DNA from: an uncultured Eubacteriales bacterium
GTDB taxonomy: Bacteria; Bacillota; Clostridia; Oscillospirales; Oscillospiraceae
Length of the DNA stretch: 64,000 nucleotides
Direction of reading: 5' to 3'
Assembly (NCBI GenBank): GCA_900317375.1
Contig: ONGJ01000011.1
Coordinates: forward strand, 26,722-90,721
Position 1 is the first letter of the stretch. Every line of letters begins with the position of its first letter. A model generated the notes under the pieces. It was not told the origin of the DNA and did not search any database. It was given only the letters and a program-made list of their open reading frames with translations. Positions 1 through 9,998 of the stretch are shown in pieces. The translations under genes were made by a program, and so were the position numbers.

Positions 1-1317
1 ATCCGCGAACTGGGCGCCAACACCCTGCGCCTGGCCCACTACCAGCACGCGCAGGACTTTTATGATCTCTGCGACGAGAACGGCGTTGTGGTCTGGGCGG
101 AGATCCCCTACATCACCATGCACATGCACGACGGGCGGCAGAACACGCTGGACCAGATGCGTGAGCTCATCACCCAGTGTTACAACCATCCCTGCATCGC
201 GGTCTGGGGCCTGTCGAACGAGATCACCGCAGCCAGCGCCGTGAATGAGGAACTGCTGGAAAACCACCGGGCGCTCAACGAGCTGTGCCATCGGATGGAT
301 CCCACGAGGCTCACCACCATGGCGGACGTGTTCATGCTGGAGATCGATAGCCCCATCCTGGAAATCCCCGACATCAACAGCTATAACCTCTACTTCGGCT
401 GGTATCTGGGCGAGCTGGAGCAGACCGATGAGTTTTTCGACGAATACCACGCGAAATACCCCGAGCGCGTCATCGGCTTTTCCGAATACGGTGCGGACGC
501 CAACCCCGCCTTCCACTCCTCCCGCCCCGAAAAGGGCGATTATACCGAGGAATACCAGGCGTTGTACCACGAGCATATGCTCAAAATGATCGAGGCGCGG
601 CCCTATCTCTGGGCGACGCATGTGTGGAATCTCTTTGACTTTGCCGCCGACGGCCGCGACGAGGGCGGGAAGCACGGCGAAAACCAGAAGGGGCTTGTGA
701 CCTTTGACCGCGCGCTGCGCAAGGACGCGTTTTATCTCTACAAGGCCGCCTGGAACAAGCGGGAGCCCTTCGTCCACCTCTGCGGCAAGCGCTATGAAAA
801 CCGCTGCGAGGACACCACCGAGATCAAAGTCTACTCCAACTGCAGTGAGGTGAACCTCTACGTGGACGGGACGCGCATCGGCTCTCAAACGGGCAGGACC
901 GTGTTCCGCTTTGAAATTCCGCTGCTGGGAGAGCATCTGATTCGGGCCGAAGCCGACGGATGCAGCGACAGCATGGTGATCCGCCACGTTGCCGAGCCGG
1001 ACGAGAGCTATATCTTCAACAAGGCCGCAGCCAGCGTCACCAACTGGTTTGATGCGGGCGAAATCGACCCGAGCTGCTTCTCCGTCAGTGACACGCTCGG
1101 CGCGATCCGCGCCAATCCCCAGGCCGGGGCGATCGTGGACGCCATGATGGCCAAGGGCGCTTCCGAGCGCGGCGACGTGGCCGACGCGGTGAAGGACAAT
1201 CCCGCGCTGCAGCGCATGATGGGGCGCATGACCATGCTGAGCCTTTTAAAACAGGGCGGCGCGGATGAGGAATCCATCAAGCAACTCAACAGAGTATTGC
1301 AGGGAATCAAAAAATGA
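1..1317 (+). CDS. Glycoside hydrolase family 2 enzyme, 3' part (beta-galactosidase or beta-glucuronidase)
   Basis: The frame is open from base 1, so the N-terminal sugar-binding and immunoglobulin-like domains lie outside the window. What remains is the TIM barrel: the acid/base motif WGLSNE (Glu at visible residue 74), the nucleophile motif GFSEYGAD (Glu at 162), and DEGGKHGENQKGLVTFDR near 210. After the barrel comes a beta domain and a helical tail of about 90 residues. The family releases beta-linked galactose or glucuronate from non-reducing ends. The NQK triplet resembles the NxK motif of beta-glucuronidases, and the downstream glucuronate pathway would suit that, but similar triplets occur in GH2 galactosidases. 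No signal peptide can be judged. The stop overlaps the next gene by four bases (ATGA). Confidence 0.9.
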   Translation: MRELGANTLRLAHYQHAQDFYDLCDENGVVVWAEIPYITMHMHDGRQNTLDQMRELITQCYNHPCIAVWGLSNEITAASAVNEELLENHRALNELCHRMDPTRLTTMADVFMLEIDSPILEIPDINSYNLYFGWYLGELEQTDEFFDEYHAKYPERVIGFSEYGADANPAFHSSRPEKGDYTEEYQALYHEHMLKMIEARPYLWATHVWNLFDFAADGRDEGGKHGENQKGLVTFDRALRKDAFYLYKAAWNKREPFVHLCGKRYENRCEDTTEIKVYSNCSEVNLYVDGTRIGSQTGRTVFRFEIPLLGEHLIRAEADGCSDSMVIRHVAEPDESYIFNKAAASVTNWFDAGEIDPSCFSVSDTLGAIRANPQAGAIVDAMMAKGASERGDVADAVKDNPALQRMMGRMTMLSLLKQGGADEESIKQLNRVLQGIKK

Positions 1318-2159
1318 AGACTTACGTACAACAGATCATGCTGGGTTCCGTGACCTCGAATGAGGCGCAGGCCCGCGAGACGCTGCAAAAAATCAAGGCC
1401 GCCGGATACGAAGGCCTTGAGCTCAATTCCTTTATGATCCATCCGACCGGGCTGCTGGTGCGCATGCTGACGAAAGCAGCGGGTATGCCCACCGGCAAGG
1501 GCGGAAAGCTCGACTGGCGCGCGCTGCTTGTGGAGAGCGGACTCCGTGTTTCCAGCCTTCATACGGACCTCGGCAGCCTGGAGCGCGACGCTTCTGCTGT
1601 CGCAGTGGAAGCAAAAAGCTTCGGCACGGATAAGGTCGTAATCACTGGCATGTACCGTTTCGACTACGGCGACGAAAAGGCTTTGCGCGAGTTGGCCGGG
1701 CGGCTGAACAGGGTGGGCGAGGCACTGCTAAAAGAGGGCGTCGAGCTCCTGTACCACAACCACAACGTTGAACTGCTGCCGCTCGAAAGCGGGAAACGCG
1801 CTTACGACCTCCTGATTGATGAGACCGATCCGAGCTTCGTCGGCTTCGAGTTCGACAGCTATTGGTTCACCGACGGCGGGGCGGATTCGAAGTGCTGGAT
1901 GAAACGGCTCGGCCGCCGCATGAAGCTCTGGCACGTCACCGACCGCGGCAGCCGACATTCCGGCGCCGCCATAACGCCGATCCTGAAGGCTGACAGCATG
2001 GAGCTCGGTTCCGGGAACATGGATCTGGACGGGCTGCTCGCCATCGCCCGGGAAAACGGTGTGGAGGACGTCATACTCGAGAGCCACAAAAACTGGATCG
2101 GCAAAGACCCGGTGAAGAGTCTGGAGCTCAGCGCCCAATGGCTTGGGGAGAGAAAGTGA
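1314..2159 (+). CDS. Sugar phosphate isomerase/epimerase family protein (xylose isomerase-like TIM barrel)
   Basis: The 281-residue protein has the AP-endonuclease-2/xylose-isomerase-like barrel pattern: YHNHN near residue 145, GFEFDSYW near 178, WHVTDRG near 205 and ILESH near 245, which are the usual metal-ligand positions (His, Glu, Asp). Members of this family epimerise or isomerise sugars, inositols or keto-sugars; the substrate cannot be read from sequence. It overlaps the GH2 gene by ATGA and sits against the rhamnosidase gene, so it is part of the same glycan-use operon and probably processes a sugar released by it. Confidence 0.8.
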   Translation: MKTYVQQIMLGSVTSNEAQARETLQKIKAAGYEGLELNSFMIHPTGLLVRMLTKAAGMPTGKGGKLDWRALLVESGLRVSSLHTDLGSLERDASAVAVEAKSFGTDKVVITGMYRFDYGDEKALRELAGRLNRVGEALLKEGVELLYHNHNVELLPLESGKRAYDLLIDETDPSFVGFEFDSYWFTDGGADSKCWMKRLGRRMKLWHVTDRGSRHSGAAITPILKADSMELGSGNMDLDGLLAIARENGVEDVILESHKNWIGKDPVKSLELSAQWLGERK

Positions 2160-2160
2160 T

Positions 2161-4419
2161 ATGAGTTTGCTGCGAAACCAAATGCTCGCCCACTGGCGGG
2201 CCCAATGGATCGATCCGGAGCTGCCCCACGAAAAAGACGAACGGCAGCCCGCCTCGGTGCTGCGCCGCCGCTTCACCCTCGACAGCACGGCGGATGCGGT
2301 GCTGTATATCACCTGCCACGGCCTGTACGAGGCGCGCCTCAACGGGCAGAGAGTGGGGGATTTCGTGCTGGCCCCCGGCACCGGCGATTACGCCAAGCGG
2401 CTGACGGTGCAGGCCTACGCGGTCTCCGATCTGCTGCGGCAGGGGGAGAATGAGATCACTGTCACCCTGGGTGACGGCTGGTACCGCGGCAGCGTGGGCA
2501 TCGACGGCCTCCGCAATTACTACGGGGCGGATCTCGCCCTGCTGTGCCAACTGGAAATCGGCGGAGAGCCGGCCCTGTGCAGCGACGCAAGCTGGCAGGC
2601 CAGCCAGCAGGGACCGACGAGGGAAAACGATTTACAACAGGGGGAGAGCTATGACGCCCGCCGGGAGGAGATCACCGACTGGCATGGGGTAAGCGTGAGG
2701 GAGCACGGCTACGATAACCTCACCCCCACCGAGAGCGTGCCCATTGTGGAGCAGGAGCGCTTTGAAGGGAAAGTGTTCACCGCCCCCAACGGGGAGACGG
2801 TCATCGACTTCGGCCAGAACCTGGCGGGCTATACCGAGCTGCACCTGACGGCAAAGGCCGGGCAGACCATCACCCTCTGGCACGGAGAGACCCTGGACGA
2901 GAACGGCAACTTCACCCAGTCCAACTTCGACCCGGGCGACCGGAACAAAAACGGCATCCCCCAGAAGCTCACCTACCTCTGCAAAGAGGGGGAGAACGTC
3001 TACAAGCCCCGCTTCACCATCTTCGGCTTCCGCTACGCCAGGGTGGAGACGGATATCGACCTCAACGGCGCGCAGTTTACCGCCGTGGCCGTCTATTCGC
3101 AGATGGCGCAGACGGGCTTTTTCACCTGCGGCAATGAGGATGTGAACCGGCTGTTCCTCAACAGCCTCTGGAGCATGCGCTCCAACTTCTGCGATATCCC
3201 CACCGACTGTCCCACCCGCGAGCGCGCCGGCTGGACCGGCGACGCCGCTGCTTTTGCACCAACGGCGGTGTATCTGATGGACTGCTATGACGTGCTGCGC
3301 AAGTGGCTGGGCGAGTGCAGGCTGGCCCAGAAGGAGGACGGGCTGGTGCAGAACATCGCCCCCGTGAACAATAGCGGCAGCATGATCTCCAACATGCTAC
3401 AGGGCTCCGCCGGCTGGGGCGACGCCTGTGTGCTGGTGCCCTGGGCCCTGTACGAGGCCTACGGGGACAAAAGCATCCTGGAAGAAAACTACGACATGAT
3501 GAGCCGGTGGCTGGCCTTCACGGCAAAACGGGCGGGCAAGACCCGGCCCCAGAACCTGCTCAACCCCTGGCATAAATATCTGGTGGACGAGGGCTTTCAC
3601 TTCGGCGAATGGTGCCAGCCCGATGTGGACAACGGCGCCGCCATGAAGAAGACCATGATGTTCGGCGCGCCGGAGGTGGCCACCGCCTACTTCTATCGCT
3701 CCGCCTCACTGATGGCGCAGATCGCGCAGATCCTGGACAGACCCGCGGACGCGGAGCACTACGCCGTCATTGCGGATAACGCCAGAAAAGCCTACCGCCG
3801 CTGCTGCACCAAAAACGGCAGTATCGACTCCGACCGCCAGTGCGAGTATGTGCGCCCCATTGCCTTCGGCCTGCTGGAGGGCGAGGAAGTGCAACGGGCG
3901 GCGGACGCCCTCAACACGCTGGTGGTGAAAAACGGATACCATTTGAACACGGGCTTTCTGTCCACGCCGGACCTGTGCCGCGTGCTGGCGGAGAACGGCC
4001 ACGCGGACACGGCCTACCGTCTGCTGCTGCAGAGCGAGTGCCCCTCCTGGCTCTACGCCGTGAAGAAGGGCGCCACCACCATCTGGGAGACCTGGGACGG
4101 CGTGCGCGCCGACGGCACAGTACACGACTCTCTCAACCACTATTCCTACGGCGCGATCACCGGCTGGCTCTTTGGTGGGGTGTGCGGCATCTCCCTGAAG
4201 GCGGGAACGCTGACCCTCCGCCCCTGCCCGTACCGTGCGCTGGGCCATGCCGAGGCCGAGTGGCGCTCCCCGGTGGGGACGATCCGCAGCGCCTGGGCCT
4301 GGCGGGAGGGCAGACTGGTCTTCGATTTCACCCTTCCCATCCCGGCGGTGATCACCCTGCCAAACGGAGAAACACACAAAGAGGAGAAAGGAGAGCACCA
4401 CTATGAAGTACTTCTGTAA
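2161..4419 (+). CDS. Alpha-L-rhamnosidase, GH78
   Basis: The protein is 752 residues from the ATG at 2161, preceded by GGGGAGAGAAAG; an in-frame ATG at 2143 would overlap the preceding gene. An N-terminal beta-sandwich (LYITCHGLYEARLNGQRVGDF) is followed by the Bac_rhamnosid region with VIDFGQNLAGY and the (alpha/alpha)6 barrel. The barrel carries DCPTRERAGWTGDAA near residue 350 (general acid segment) and TIWETWDG near 640 (general base). GH78 enzymes remove terminal alpha-L-rhamnose from pectin side chains, plant glycosides and flavonoids. There is no signal peptide, so it should be cytoplasmic and act on imported oligosaccharides or glycosides. It overlaps the GH43 gene by 17 bases. Confidence 0.92.
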   Translation: MSLLRNQMLAHWRAQWIDPELPHEKDERQPASVLRRRFTLDSTADAVLYITCHGLYEARLNGQRVGDFVLAPGTGDYAKRLTVQAYAVSDLLRQGENEITVTLGDGWYRGSVGIDGLRNYYGADLALLCQLEIGGEPALCSDASWQASQQGPTRENDLQQGESYDARREEITDWHGVSVREHGYDNLTPTESVPIVEQERFEGKVFTAPNGETVIDFGQNLAGYTELHLTAKAGQTITLWHGETLDENGNFTQSNFDPGDRNKNGIPQKLTYLCKEGENVYKPRFTIFGFRYARVETDIDLNGAQFTAVAVYSQMAQTGFFTCGNEDVNRLFLNSLWSMRSNFCDIPTDCPTRERAGWTGDAAAFAPTAVYLMDCYDVLRKWLGECRLAQKEDGLVQNIAPVNNSGSMISNMLQGSAGWGDACVLVPWALYEAYGDKSILEENYDMMSRWLAFTAKRAGKTRPQNLLNPWHKYLVDEGFHFGEWCQPDVDNGAAMKKTMMFGAPEVATAYFYRSASLMAQIAQILDRPADAEHYAVIADNARKAYRRCCTKNGSIDSDRQCEYVRPIAFGLLEGEEVQRAADALNTLVVKNGYHLNTGFLSTPDLCRVLAENGHADTAYRLLLQSECPSWLYAVKKGATTIWETWDGVRADGTVHDSLNHYSYGAITGWLFGGVCGISLKAGTLTLRPCPYRALGHAEAEWRSPVGTIRSAWAWREGRLVFDFTLPIPAVITLPNGETHKEEKGEHHYEVLL

Positions 4420-6196
4420 TCCCATCAATGTGAACTATCGCTATCAGTTCAACGCCGATCCCCGCAGGGGCGGCCAGCTTCAAATCTGCCGCGAGGCTGC
4501 GGACCCGTCCATGATCTGCTTTCAGGGTCGTTACTACATCTTTGCCTCCATGACGCTGGGCGTCTGGGTCTCGGATGATCTGGTGACCTGGGAAAACCAC
4601 CGCCTGCCGGAGGAGCTGCCGCTCTATGACTACGCGCCTGACGTGCGCGTGCTGGGGAACTGGGTGTACTTCTGCGCCTCCAACCGCGAGCACAACTGTG
4701 ACCGCTGGCGCACGAAGGACATCCTGAACGGCCCCTACGAAAAGATCGAGGGCAGCTTTCCGTATTGGGACCCCAACCTGTTCGCGGACGACGACGGGCG
4801 CGTGTACTTCTACTGGGGCTGCTCCAACATGACGCCCATCTACGGCGTGGAGCTGGACTCCAATACCATGCTGCCCATCGGCGAAAAGCGGGAGCTTGTC
4901 TTCGGTGATCCCTATCGAATCGGCTATGAGCGCATCGGCGAGGACAACAGCACACTGCCGGCAAGCGAGGAAGTTGTGGAAGCCAAATATCAAGCCTATC
5001 TCAAGGCAAGCTCCGTGCCGGAGGAGATGCTGCCTCCGGAGGTCAAGCCTCTGATCCGCGGTATGCTCAGCGACAAGCCCTATATTGAGGGCGCGTGGAT
5101 GGACAAACACAACGGCAAGTATTATTTCCAGTACGCCGCCCCCGGCACCCAGTACAATACCTATTCCGACGGCGTCTATGTGGGTGAAAGCCCCCTCGGG
5201 CCGTTTACCCTCGCGGAGAATAATCCCTATTCCTATAAGCCCGGCGGCTTCCTGCCCGGCGCGGGCCACGGCTCCACCATGAAGGACAAGCAGGGAAACT
5301 GGTGGCACACCTCCACCATGCGCATCTCGGTCAACCACGATTTCGAGCGCCGCGTCGGTCTCTGGCCCGCGGGCTTCGATGAAGACGGCGAGCTTTTCTG
5401 CAACCAGCGCTGCGGCGACTGGCCGATGGCCGCCGAGGGCGATCCCTGGCGTGATCCCGCGTGGATGCTGCTGAGCGTCGGTAAAGCGGTGACGGCATCC
5501 TCCTTCGTCCCTAAGCATGAGCCGGAAAAAGCGACGGAGGAGAACGTGCAGACCTGGTGGCGCGCGGCCTCGAACAGCCGGGACGAGTGGCTGTGCGTGG
5601 ATCTGGGCAAGATCTTCGACATTCACGCCGTTCAAGTGAACTTTGCCGATGATAAACTGGACATCCGCTGCCCGGGTGAGATCCGCCCCGGTTCTCAGGC
5701 GCGATACATCGAAGAGCAGGACTACGCGACCCAGTGGAAGCTGGAGGGCAGCTCAGACGGCGAGCGCTGGTTTATGATCGAGGACAAGTCCGATGCGCAG
5801 ACCGATCTCAGCCATGATCTGATCGTCCGGGAGCATGGCTTTGCAGCCCGGTACCTGCGTCTGAGCGATATGGCGGTACCCTATGGGCAGAACCCCTGCG
5901 TCTCCGGCCTGCGTGTGTTCGGCTTGGGCGACGGCGAAAAGCCCGCCGCGCCTGCGTTTACCGCCGCACGGACGGGCGATCTGGATATGACCGTTATGAT
6001 TTCTGAGAAGCCGGATGCACTGGGCTTCAACATTCTTTTCGGTGCAAGCCCTGAAAAACTCTATCATAGCTATATGGTCTTTGCTGCCGGATCGCACCGC
6101 ATCGGCGCGCTGATCAAAGGAAGAGAATACTATGTTCGCGTGGACGCCTTCAACGAAAAAGGGTTCACCGAGGGCGCCTGTATCAAGCTAAGTTGA
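4403..6196 (+). CDS. Glycoside hydrolase family 43 protein with F5/8-type C-terminal domain
   Basis: The 597-residue protein has a five-bladed propeller with the three GH43 acidic residues in context: Asp34 (ADPSM), Asp123 (WDPNLF) and Glu229 (IEGAW). A discoidin (F5/8C) domain spans roughly residues 370-505 and a fibronectin-like segment ends the protein. GH43 members are arabinofuranosidases, xylosidases or arabinanases; the exact bond is not determinable here. No signal peptide is present. It lies between the GH78 and GH1 genes with tight spacing, so the set probably trims decorated plant oligosaccharides together. Confidence 0.88.
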   Translation: MKYFCNPINVNYRYQFNADPRRGGQLQICREAADPSMICFQGRYYIFASMTLGVWVSDDLVTWENHRLPEELPLYDYAPDVRVLGNWVYFCASNREHNCDRWRTKDILNGPYEKIEGSFPYWDPNLFADDDGRVYFYWGCSNMTPIYGVELDSNTMLPIGEKRELVFGDPYRIGYERIGEDNSTLPASEEVVEAKYQAYLKASSVPEEMLPPEVKPLIRGMLSDKPYIEGAWMDKHNGKYYFQYAAPGTQYNTYSDGVYVGESPLGPFTLAENNPYSYKPGGFLPGAGHGSTMKDKQGNWWHTSTMRISVNHDFERRVGLWPAGFDEDGELFCNQRCGDWPMAAEGDPWRDPAWMLLSVGKAVTASSFVPKHEPEKATEENVQTWWRAASNSRDEWLCVDLGKIFDIHAVQVNFADDKLDIRCPGEIRPGSQARYIEEQDYATQWKLEGSSDGERWFMIEDKSDAQTDLSHDLIVREHGFAARYLRLSDMAVPYGQNPCVSGLRVFGLGDGEKPAAPAFTAARTGDLDMTVMISEKPDALGFNILFGASPEKLYHSYMVFAAGSHRIGALIKGREYYVRVDAFNEKGFTEGACIKLS

Positions 6197-6208
6197 GAAG
6201 GAGACGAC

Positions 6209-7489
6209 ATGAGCTTTCCCAAGGTTTTTTTCATCGGAGCCGCCACGGCCGCCCATCAGGTGGAGGGCAACAATATCCACAGCGACTACTGGGCGCAGGA
6301 ACATCTGCCACACACCAGCTTTACAGAGCCCAGCGGCATTGCCTGCGATCACTACAACCGCTATGAGGAGGACATCATGCTTCTGGCCGACGCGGGGCTG
6401 AACGCCTACCGCTTCTCTGTCGAGTGGGCGCGCATCGAGCCGGAGGAAGGGCAGTTTGACGAAAACGAGATTGAGCACTACCGCAAGGTGATCGCCTGCT
6501 GCAAAGCGCATGGCGTGGAGCCCATCGTGACCCTGATGCACTTTACCAGTCCTGTGTGGCTGATCCGTAAGGGCGGCTGGGAGGCCGAGAGCACCATCGA
6601 GTACTTCCGCCGCTACGCGGCCTATGTGACGGAAAAGCTGGGAGCAGAGCTTCACTACATCTGCACCATCAACGAGGCCAACATGGGTCTGCAGCTGGCC
6701 GCCATCGCCAAACGCTTCCAGCTCATGGCCCAGCAGGCGGCAAAGGCCAAAAGCGCCGAAGGAACAGTGCAGGTGGGCATGAACTTTGAAAAGATGATGG
6801 AGAACATGAAGTTTGCCGCCATGGAAAACGCCCAGGTTTTCGGCACGCCCCAGCCCCAGGTCTTTGTCTCTTCCCGCACGCCGGAGGGCGACGCACTGGT
6901 GTTCCGCGCCCATCAGGCGGCGAAGGAGGCGATTAAGGCGCTCTATCCCGAGATCAAAGTCGGCATCACCCTCTCCATGCACGATCTGCAGGCGCTTCCC
7001 GGCGGGGAGAAGTTTGCCGAGGACGCCTGGGATGAGGAATTCCGCCACTATCTGCCCTTTATCCAGGGTGACGATTTCCTCGGCGTGCAGAACTACACCC
7101 GTACCCAGTACGGCCCGGAGGGGCAGCTGCCCTGTCCGGAGGGAGCGGAACTGACGCAGATGGATTATGAGTTCTATCCGGAGGCGCTGGAGCACGTGAT
7201 CCGCAGGGTGCATGAGGATTTCAAGGGCGATCTGATCGTGACTGAAAACGGCGTGGCCGTCTCAGACGACAGCCGCCGGGTGGAGTTTATCCGCCGCGCG
7301 CTTGCCGGTGTGGAGAGCTGCGTCAAAGATGGCATCCCCGTCAAGGGCTATATGTACTGGAGCCTGATGGACAACTTCGAGTGGCAGAAGGGCTTTTCCA
7401 TGACCTTCGGCCTCATCGCCGTCGACCGCGCCACACAGATGCGCACGCCCAAGGAGAGCCTTGCCTTCCTTGGAACTTATACGAAGTAA
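6209..7489 (+). CDS. Glycoside hydrolase family 1 beta-glycosidase
   Basis: The 426-residue barrel begins with GAATAAHQVEG and has the GH1 acid/base in CTINEAN (Glu156) and the nucleophile in VTENG (Glu346); YWSLMDNFEW near 375 is the usual C-terminal signature. GH1 enzymes hydrolyse beta-glucosides, galactosides or their 6-phosphates. No phosphate-binding signature is evident. The start has a good ribosome site (AGAAGGAGACGAC) 12 bases after the GH43 stop. It closes the four-hydrolase run of the operon. Confidence 0.92.
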   Translation: MSFPKVFFIGAATAAHQVEGNNIHSDYWAQEHLPHTSFTEPSGIACDHYNRYEEDIMLLADAGLNAYRFSVEWARIEPEEGQFDENEIEHYRKVIACCKAHGVEPIVTLMHFTSPVWLIRKGGWEAESTIEYFRRYAAYVTEKLGAELHYICTINEANMGLQLAAIAKRFQLMAQQAAKAKSAEGTVQVGMNFEKMMENMKFAAMENAQVFGTPQPQVFVSSRTPEGDALVFRAHQAAKEAIKALYPEIKVGITLSMHDLQALPGGEKFAEDAWDEEFRHYLPFIQGDDFLGVQNYTRTQYGPEGQLPCPEGAELTQMDYEFYPEALEHVIRRVHEDFKGDLIVTENGVAVSDDSRRVEFIRRALAGVESCVKDGIPVKGYMYWSLMDNFEWQKGFSMTFGLIAVDRATQMRTPKESLAFLGTYTK

Positions 7490-7522
7490 ATTGACGCTTT
7501 TTGCAAAAAAGGGGGTGAGGAT

Positions 7523-8866
7523 GTGGAGAACGAGACTTTATATCGGGACAAGCCGGTCTGGACGGCGATCTGGAGCCTGGTGATTCCCTCTGTTCTGACC
7601 ATTCTGGTCATGGTCGTTTACAACCTGGCAGACATGTTTTTCATTGCCATGCTGGGTGACGACACTCAGGTCGCAGCCGTGGCGGTGGTCGGTCCTGTTT
7701 TCAGCGTGGCCAATGCAGTGGCGACGACCATCGGCGCGGGCGGCTGCACGCTGATCGCGCGCACCCTCGGCGCAGGGGAGCGGGAAAAGGCCTCGTCGTT
7801 GGCCAGCCTATGCGTCTGGACGGCACTTGGCTTCGGACTCGTCTTTGCCGTTCTTCTTTTGCTTTTCTCCACCCCTGCCCTGCATATCCTCGGCGCGACA
7901 GAAGATCTGCTAACTTATTCCGTCCGCTATCTGCGTATCCTCGCGATCGGATCGCCGCTGATGCTGTTTTCTGTCTCGACAGCGTCCATCGTCCGTGCCG
8001 AGGGTGTCATTATCCCCGGCATGATGAGCCACATGGCCGGGACGGTGACAAATCTGGTGTTGGACCCCTTGTTCATCCTGGCCCTTCATATGGGCGTCAG
8101 CGGCGCGGCACTGGCAACGGTGATCGGCAATTTGGCGGCTTCCCTACTGCTCGTCCGATCGATCCGCGGAAACTGTGCGGTCGTTCGGCTCTCTCCAGCC
8201 TGTGCGCGCGGCATGCTGCCCCGGCTCCCGTCTGTCCTGGCAACAGGCCTTCCCAACGGTGCGAGCAGCATCCTCTCGGGTTTGGCCTCCACCTTTTCCA
8301 ATCGGCTTCTACATAGCTACGGCTCCGGCGCGATCGCGGCCATGGCCGCCGCGGGGCGTTCGGTGATGGTGATCACCATGGTGCAGATGGGGATCTGTAT
8401 GGGTGTGTCGCCCCTGCTGTCCTACACTTACGGGGCGAAGGCCCGTGACCGGCTGCGTGAAACGCTGGGAAAGACCGCGCTGCTGAGCTTTTCTTTCGGC
8501 CTGCTCTCTGCGGTCGGTTGCTTCTTCGGACGCGTAGCGCTGCTAAAGCTTTTTTTACAGGATCCGACAAACCTTGCGCTCGGCGGCAGCCTCATGATCT
8601 GGCTCATCGCGGTCAGTCCGCTCCTCGGGTTCTACTATCTCAGCACCAACTTCCTGCAGGCAACGGGTCACGCCTTCCAGGCCACGCTGGCTTCCGTGTT
8701 GCGGCAGGGGCTTTTGCTGATCCCGCTGCTTTATCTGCTCCACGCATGGATGGGGCTGACGGGGATCGCCGCCGCGCACACAGCCGCCGATGCACTCTCC
8801 GTTGTGGCCGCGGTTTGTATGGCGTTCAGAGCATACAAGGAAACGAGACTTTTTTGCGAATTATAA
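7523..8866 (+). CDS. MATE family efflux transporter
   Basis: The 447-residue protein has about twelve hydrophobic helices and the MATE N-terminal pattern (IPSVLTILVMVVYNLADMFF, then GAGGCTLIARTLGAGE). The start is GTG at 7523 after GGGGGTGAGG; the ATG two bases upstream is in another frame. MATE proteins export drugs or small molecules with Na+ or H+. Its place between the hydrolase genes and the uronate genes is unusual. It could export a toxic aglycone freed from plant glycosides, or be an unrelated passenger; this is inference only. Confidence 0.9.
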   Translation: MENETLYRDKPVWTAIWSLVIPSVLTILVMVVYNLADMFFIAMLGDDTQVAAVAVVGPVFSVANAVATTIGAGGCTLIARTLGAGEREKASSLASLCVWTALGFGLVFAVLLLLFSTPALHILGATEDLLTYSVRYLRILAIGSPLMLFSVSTASIVRAEGVIIPGMMSHMAGTVTNLVLDPLFILALHMGVSGAALATVIGNLAASLLLVRSIRGNCAVVRLSPACARGMLPRLPSVLATGLPNGASSILSGLASTFSNRLLHSYGSGAIAAMAAAGRSVMVITMVQMGICMGVSPLLSYTYGAKARDRLRETLGKTALLSFSFGLLSAVGCFFGRVALLKLFLQDPTNLALGGSLMIWLIAVSPLLGFYYLSTNFLQATGHAFQATLASVLRQGLLLIPLLYLLHAWMGLTGIAAAHTAADALSVVAAVCMAFRAYKETRLFCEL

Positions 8867-8911
8867 TGTGATATAGAATATGTCGGTCTTCAGAAATAAG
8901 GAGGATATTCC

Positions 8912-9997
8912 ATGCCGATGCAAATGGGCTTTCGCTGGTACGGCGAAGGGAATGACAAAATCAAGCTGTCGGATATCCGGCAGATACCGGGGGTGAGCAC
9001 CATCGTCTGGGCGCTGCACGATAAGATGCCCGGCGAGATCTGGCAGCCCGAAGAGATCAAAAAGGTGATAGATCAGATTACCGCCGCGGGCTTCAACGGC
9101 GACGTAGTCGAAAGCGTGAACGTGCATGACGACATCAAAATCGGCCTGCCTTCAAGAGACGCTTACATCGACAACTACATCCAGACCATCCGCAACCTCG
9201 CCCCCTTCGGCGTGAAGGTCATCTGCTACAATTTCATGCCCATCTTCGACTGGACCCGCAGCGACCTGTTCCATCCCGTCGGCGACGGATCGACGGCGCT
9301 CTACTACCAGAAGGACATGATCCAGGACGACCCGAAGCAGATGGCCGATTATGTGATGAGCTTCACCGAGAAGTATCACATGACCTTCCCCGGCTGGGAG
9401 CCGGAGCGCATGGCGAAGCTTGACGAGCTGTTTGAGAAGTACAAGGATGTAACCAAAGAAAAGCTTTGGGCCAATTTCAAGTACTTCCTCGAAAGACTGA
9501 TGCCCGTGTGCCATGAGACCGGCATCAAAATGGCTGTTCACATGGACGATCCCCCCTGGGACATCTTCGGCCTGCCCCGTCTGCTCATCGACGCAGAAAG
9601 TATAGACCGCTTCCTGCAAATGGTGGACGACCCGTACAACTGCCTGACGCTCTGCTCCGGCAGCCTCAACGCCAACCCTTCAAATGACGTGGCCGCGATC
9701 GTCCGCAAACACGCCGACCGCATCGCCTTCGCGCATATCCGCAACGTCAAGCACTTTCCGAACGGCGACTTCTCCGAAGCCAGCCATCGGGACTGCGACG
9801 GCGAGACCGGCATCCTCGATATTATGCGTGCCTATCACTACGCCGGTTGGGAGGGCTATATCCGCCCCGATCATGGGCGGCACCTCTGGGACGAGAAGCC
9901 GGGCAATGTGCGCCCCGGTTACGGACTGTATGACCGCGCCCTCGGCATCATGTACATGCTGGGCGCCTGGGATATGATGGATAAGGAGAAAAACTGA
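8912..9997 (+). CDS. uxuA: Mannonate dehydratase
   Basis: The 361-residue protein is of normal UxuA length and begins MPMQMGFRWYGEGND, with MAVHMDDPPWDIFGLPR near residue 210 and the histidine- and acid-rich metal site HIRNVKHFPNGDFSEASH near 275. It dehydrates D-mannonate to 2-keto-3-deoxygluconate. A consensus AAGGAGG sits upstream. The 45-base gap after the MATE gene contains a TATAGAAT stretch that could be a minus-10 box, so a secondary promoter may start the uronate genes here. It is followed one base later by the SDR gene. Confidence 0.96.
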   Translation: MPMQMGFRWYGEGNDKIKLSDIRQIPGVSTIVWALHDKMPGEIWQPEEIKKVIDQITAAGFNGDVVESVNVHDDIKIGLPSRDAYIDNYIQTIRNLAPFGVKVICYNFMPIFDWTRSDLFHPVGDGSTALYYQKDMIQDDPKQMADYVMSFTEKYHMTFPGWEPERMAKLDELFEKYKDVTKEKLWANFKYFLERLMPVCHETGIKMAVHMDDPPWDIFGLPRLLIDAESIDRFLQMVDDPYNCLTLCSGSLNANPSNDVAAIVRKHADRIAFAHIRNVKHFPNGDFSEASHRDCDGETGILDIMRAYHYAGWEGYIRPDHGRHLWDEKPGNVRPGYGLYDRALGIMYMLGAWDMMDKEKN

Positions 9998-9998
9998 C

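Noticed and set aside
4352-5635. 427-codon minus-strand frame opposite the GH43 gene
   Set aside because: Composition is that of a reverse shadow (His/Val/Leu-rich) and no family pattern is seen.
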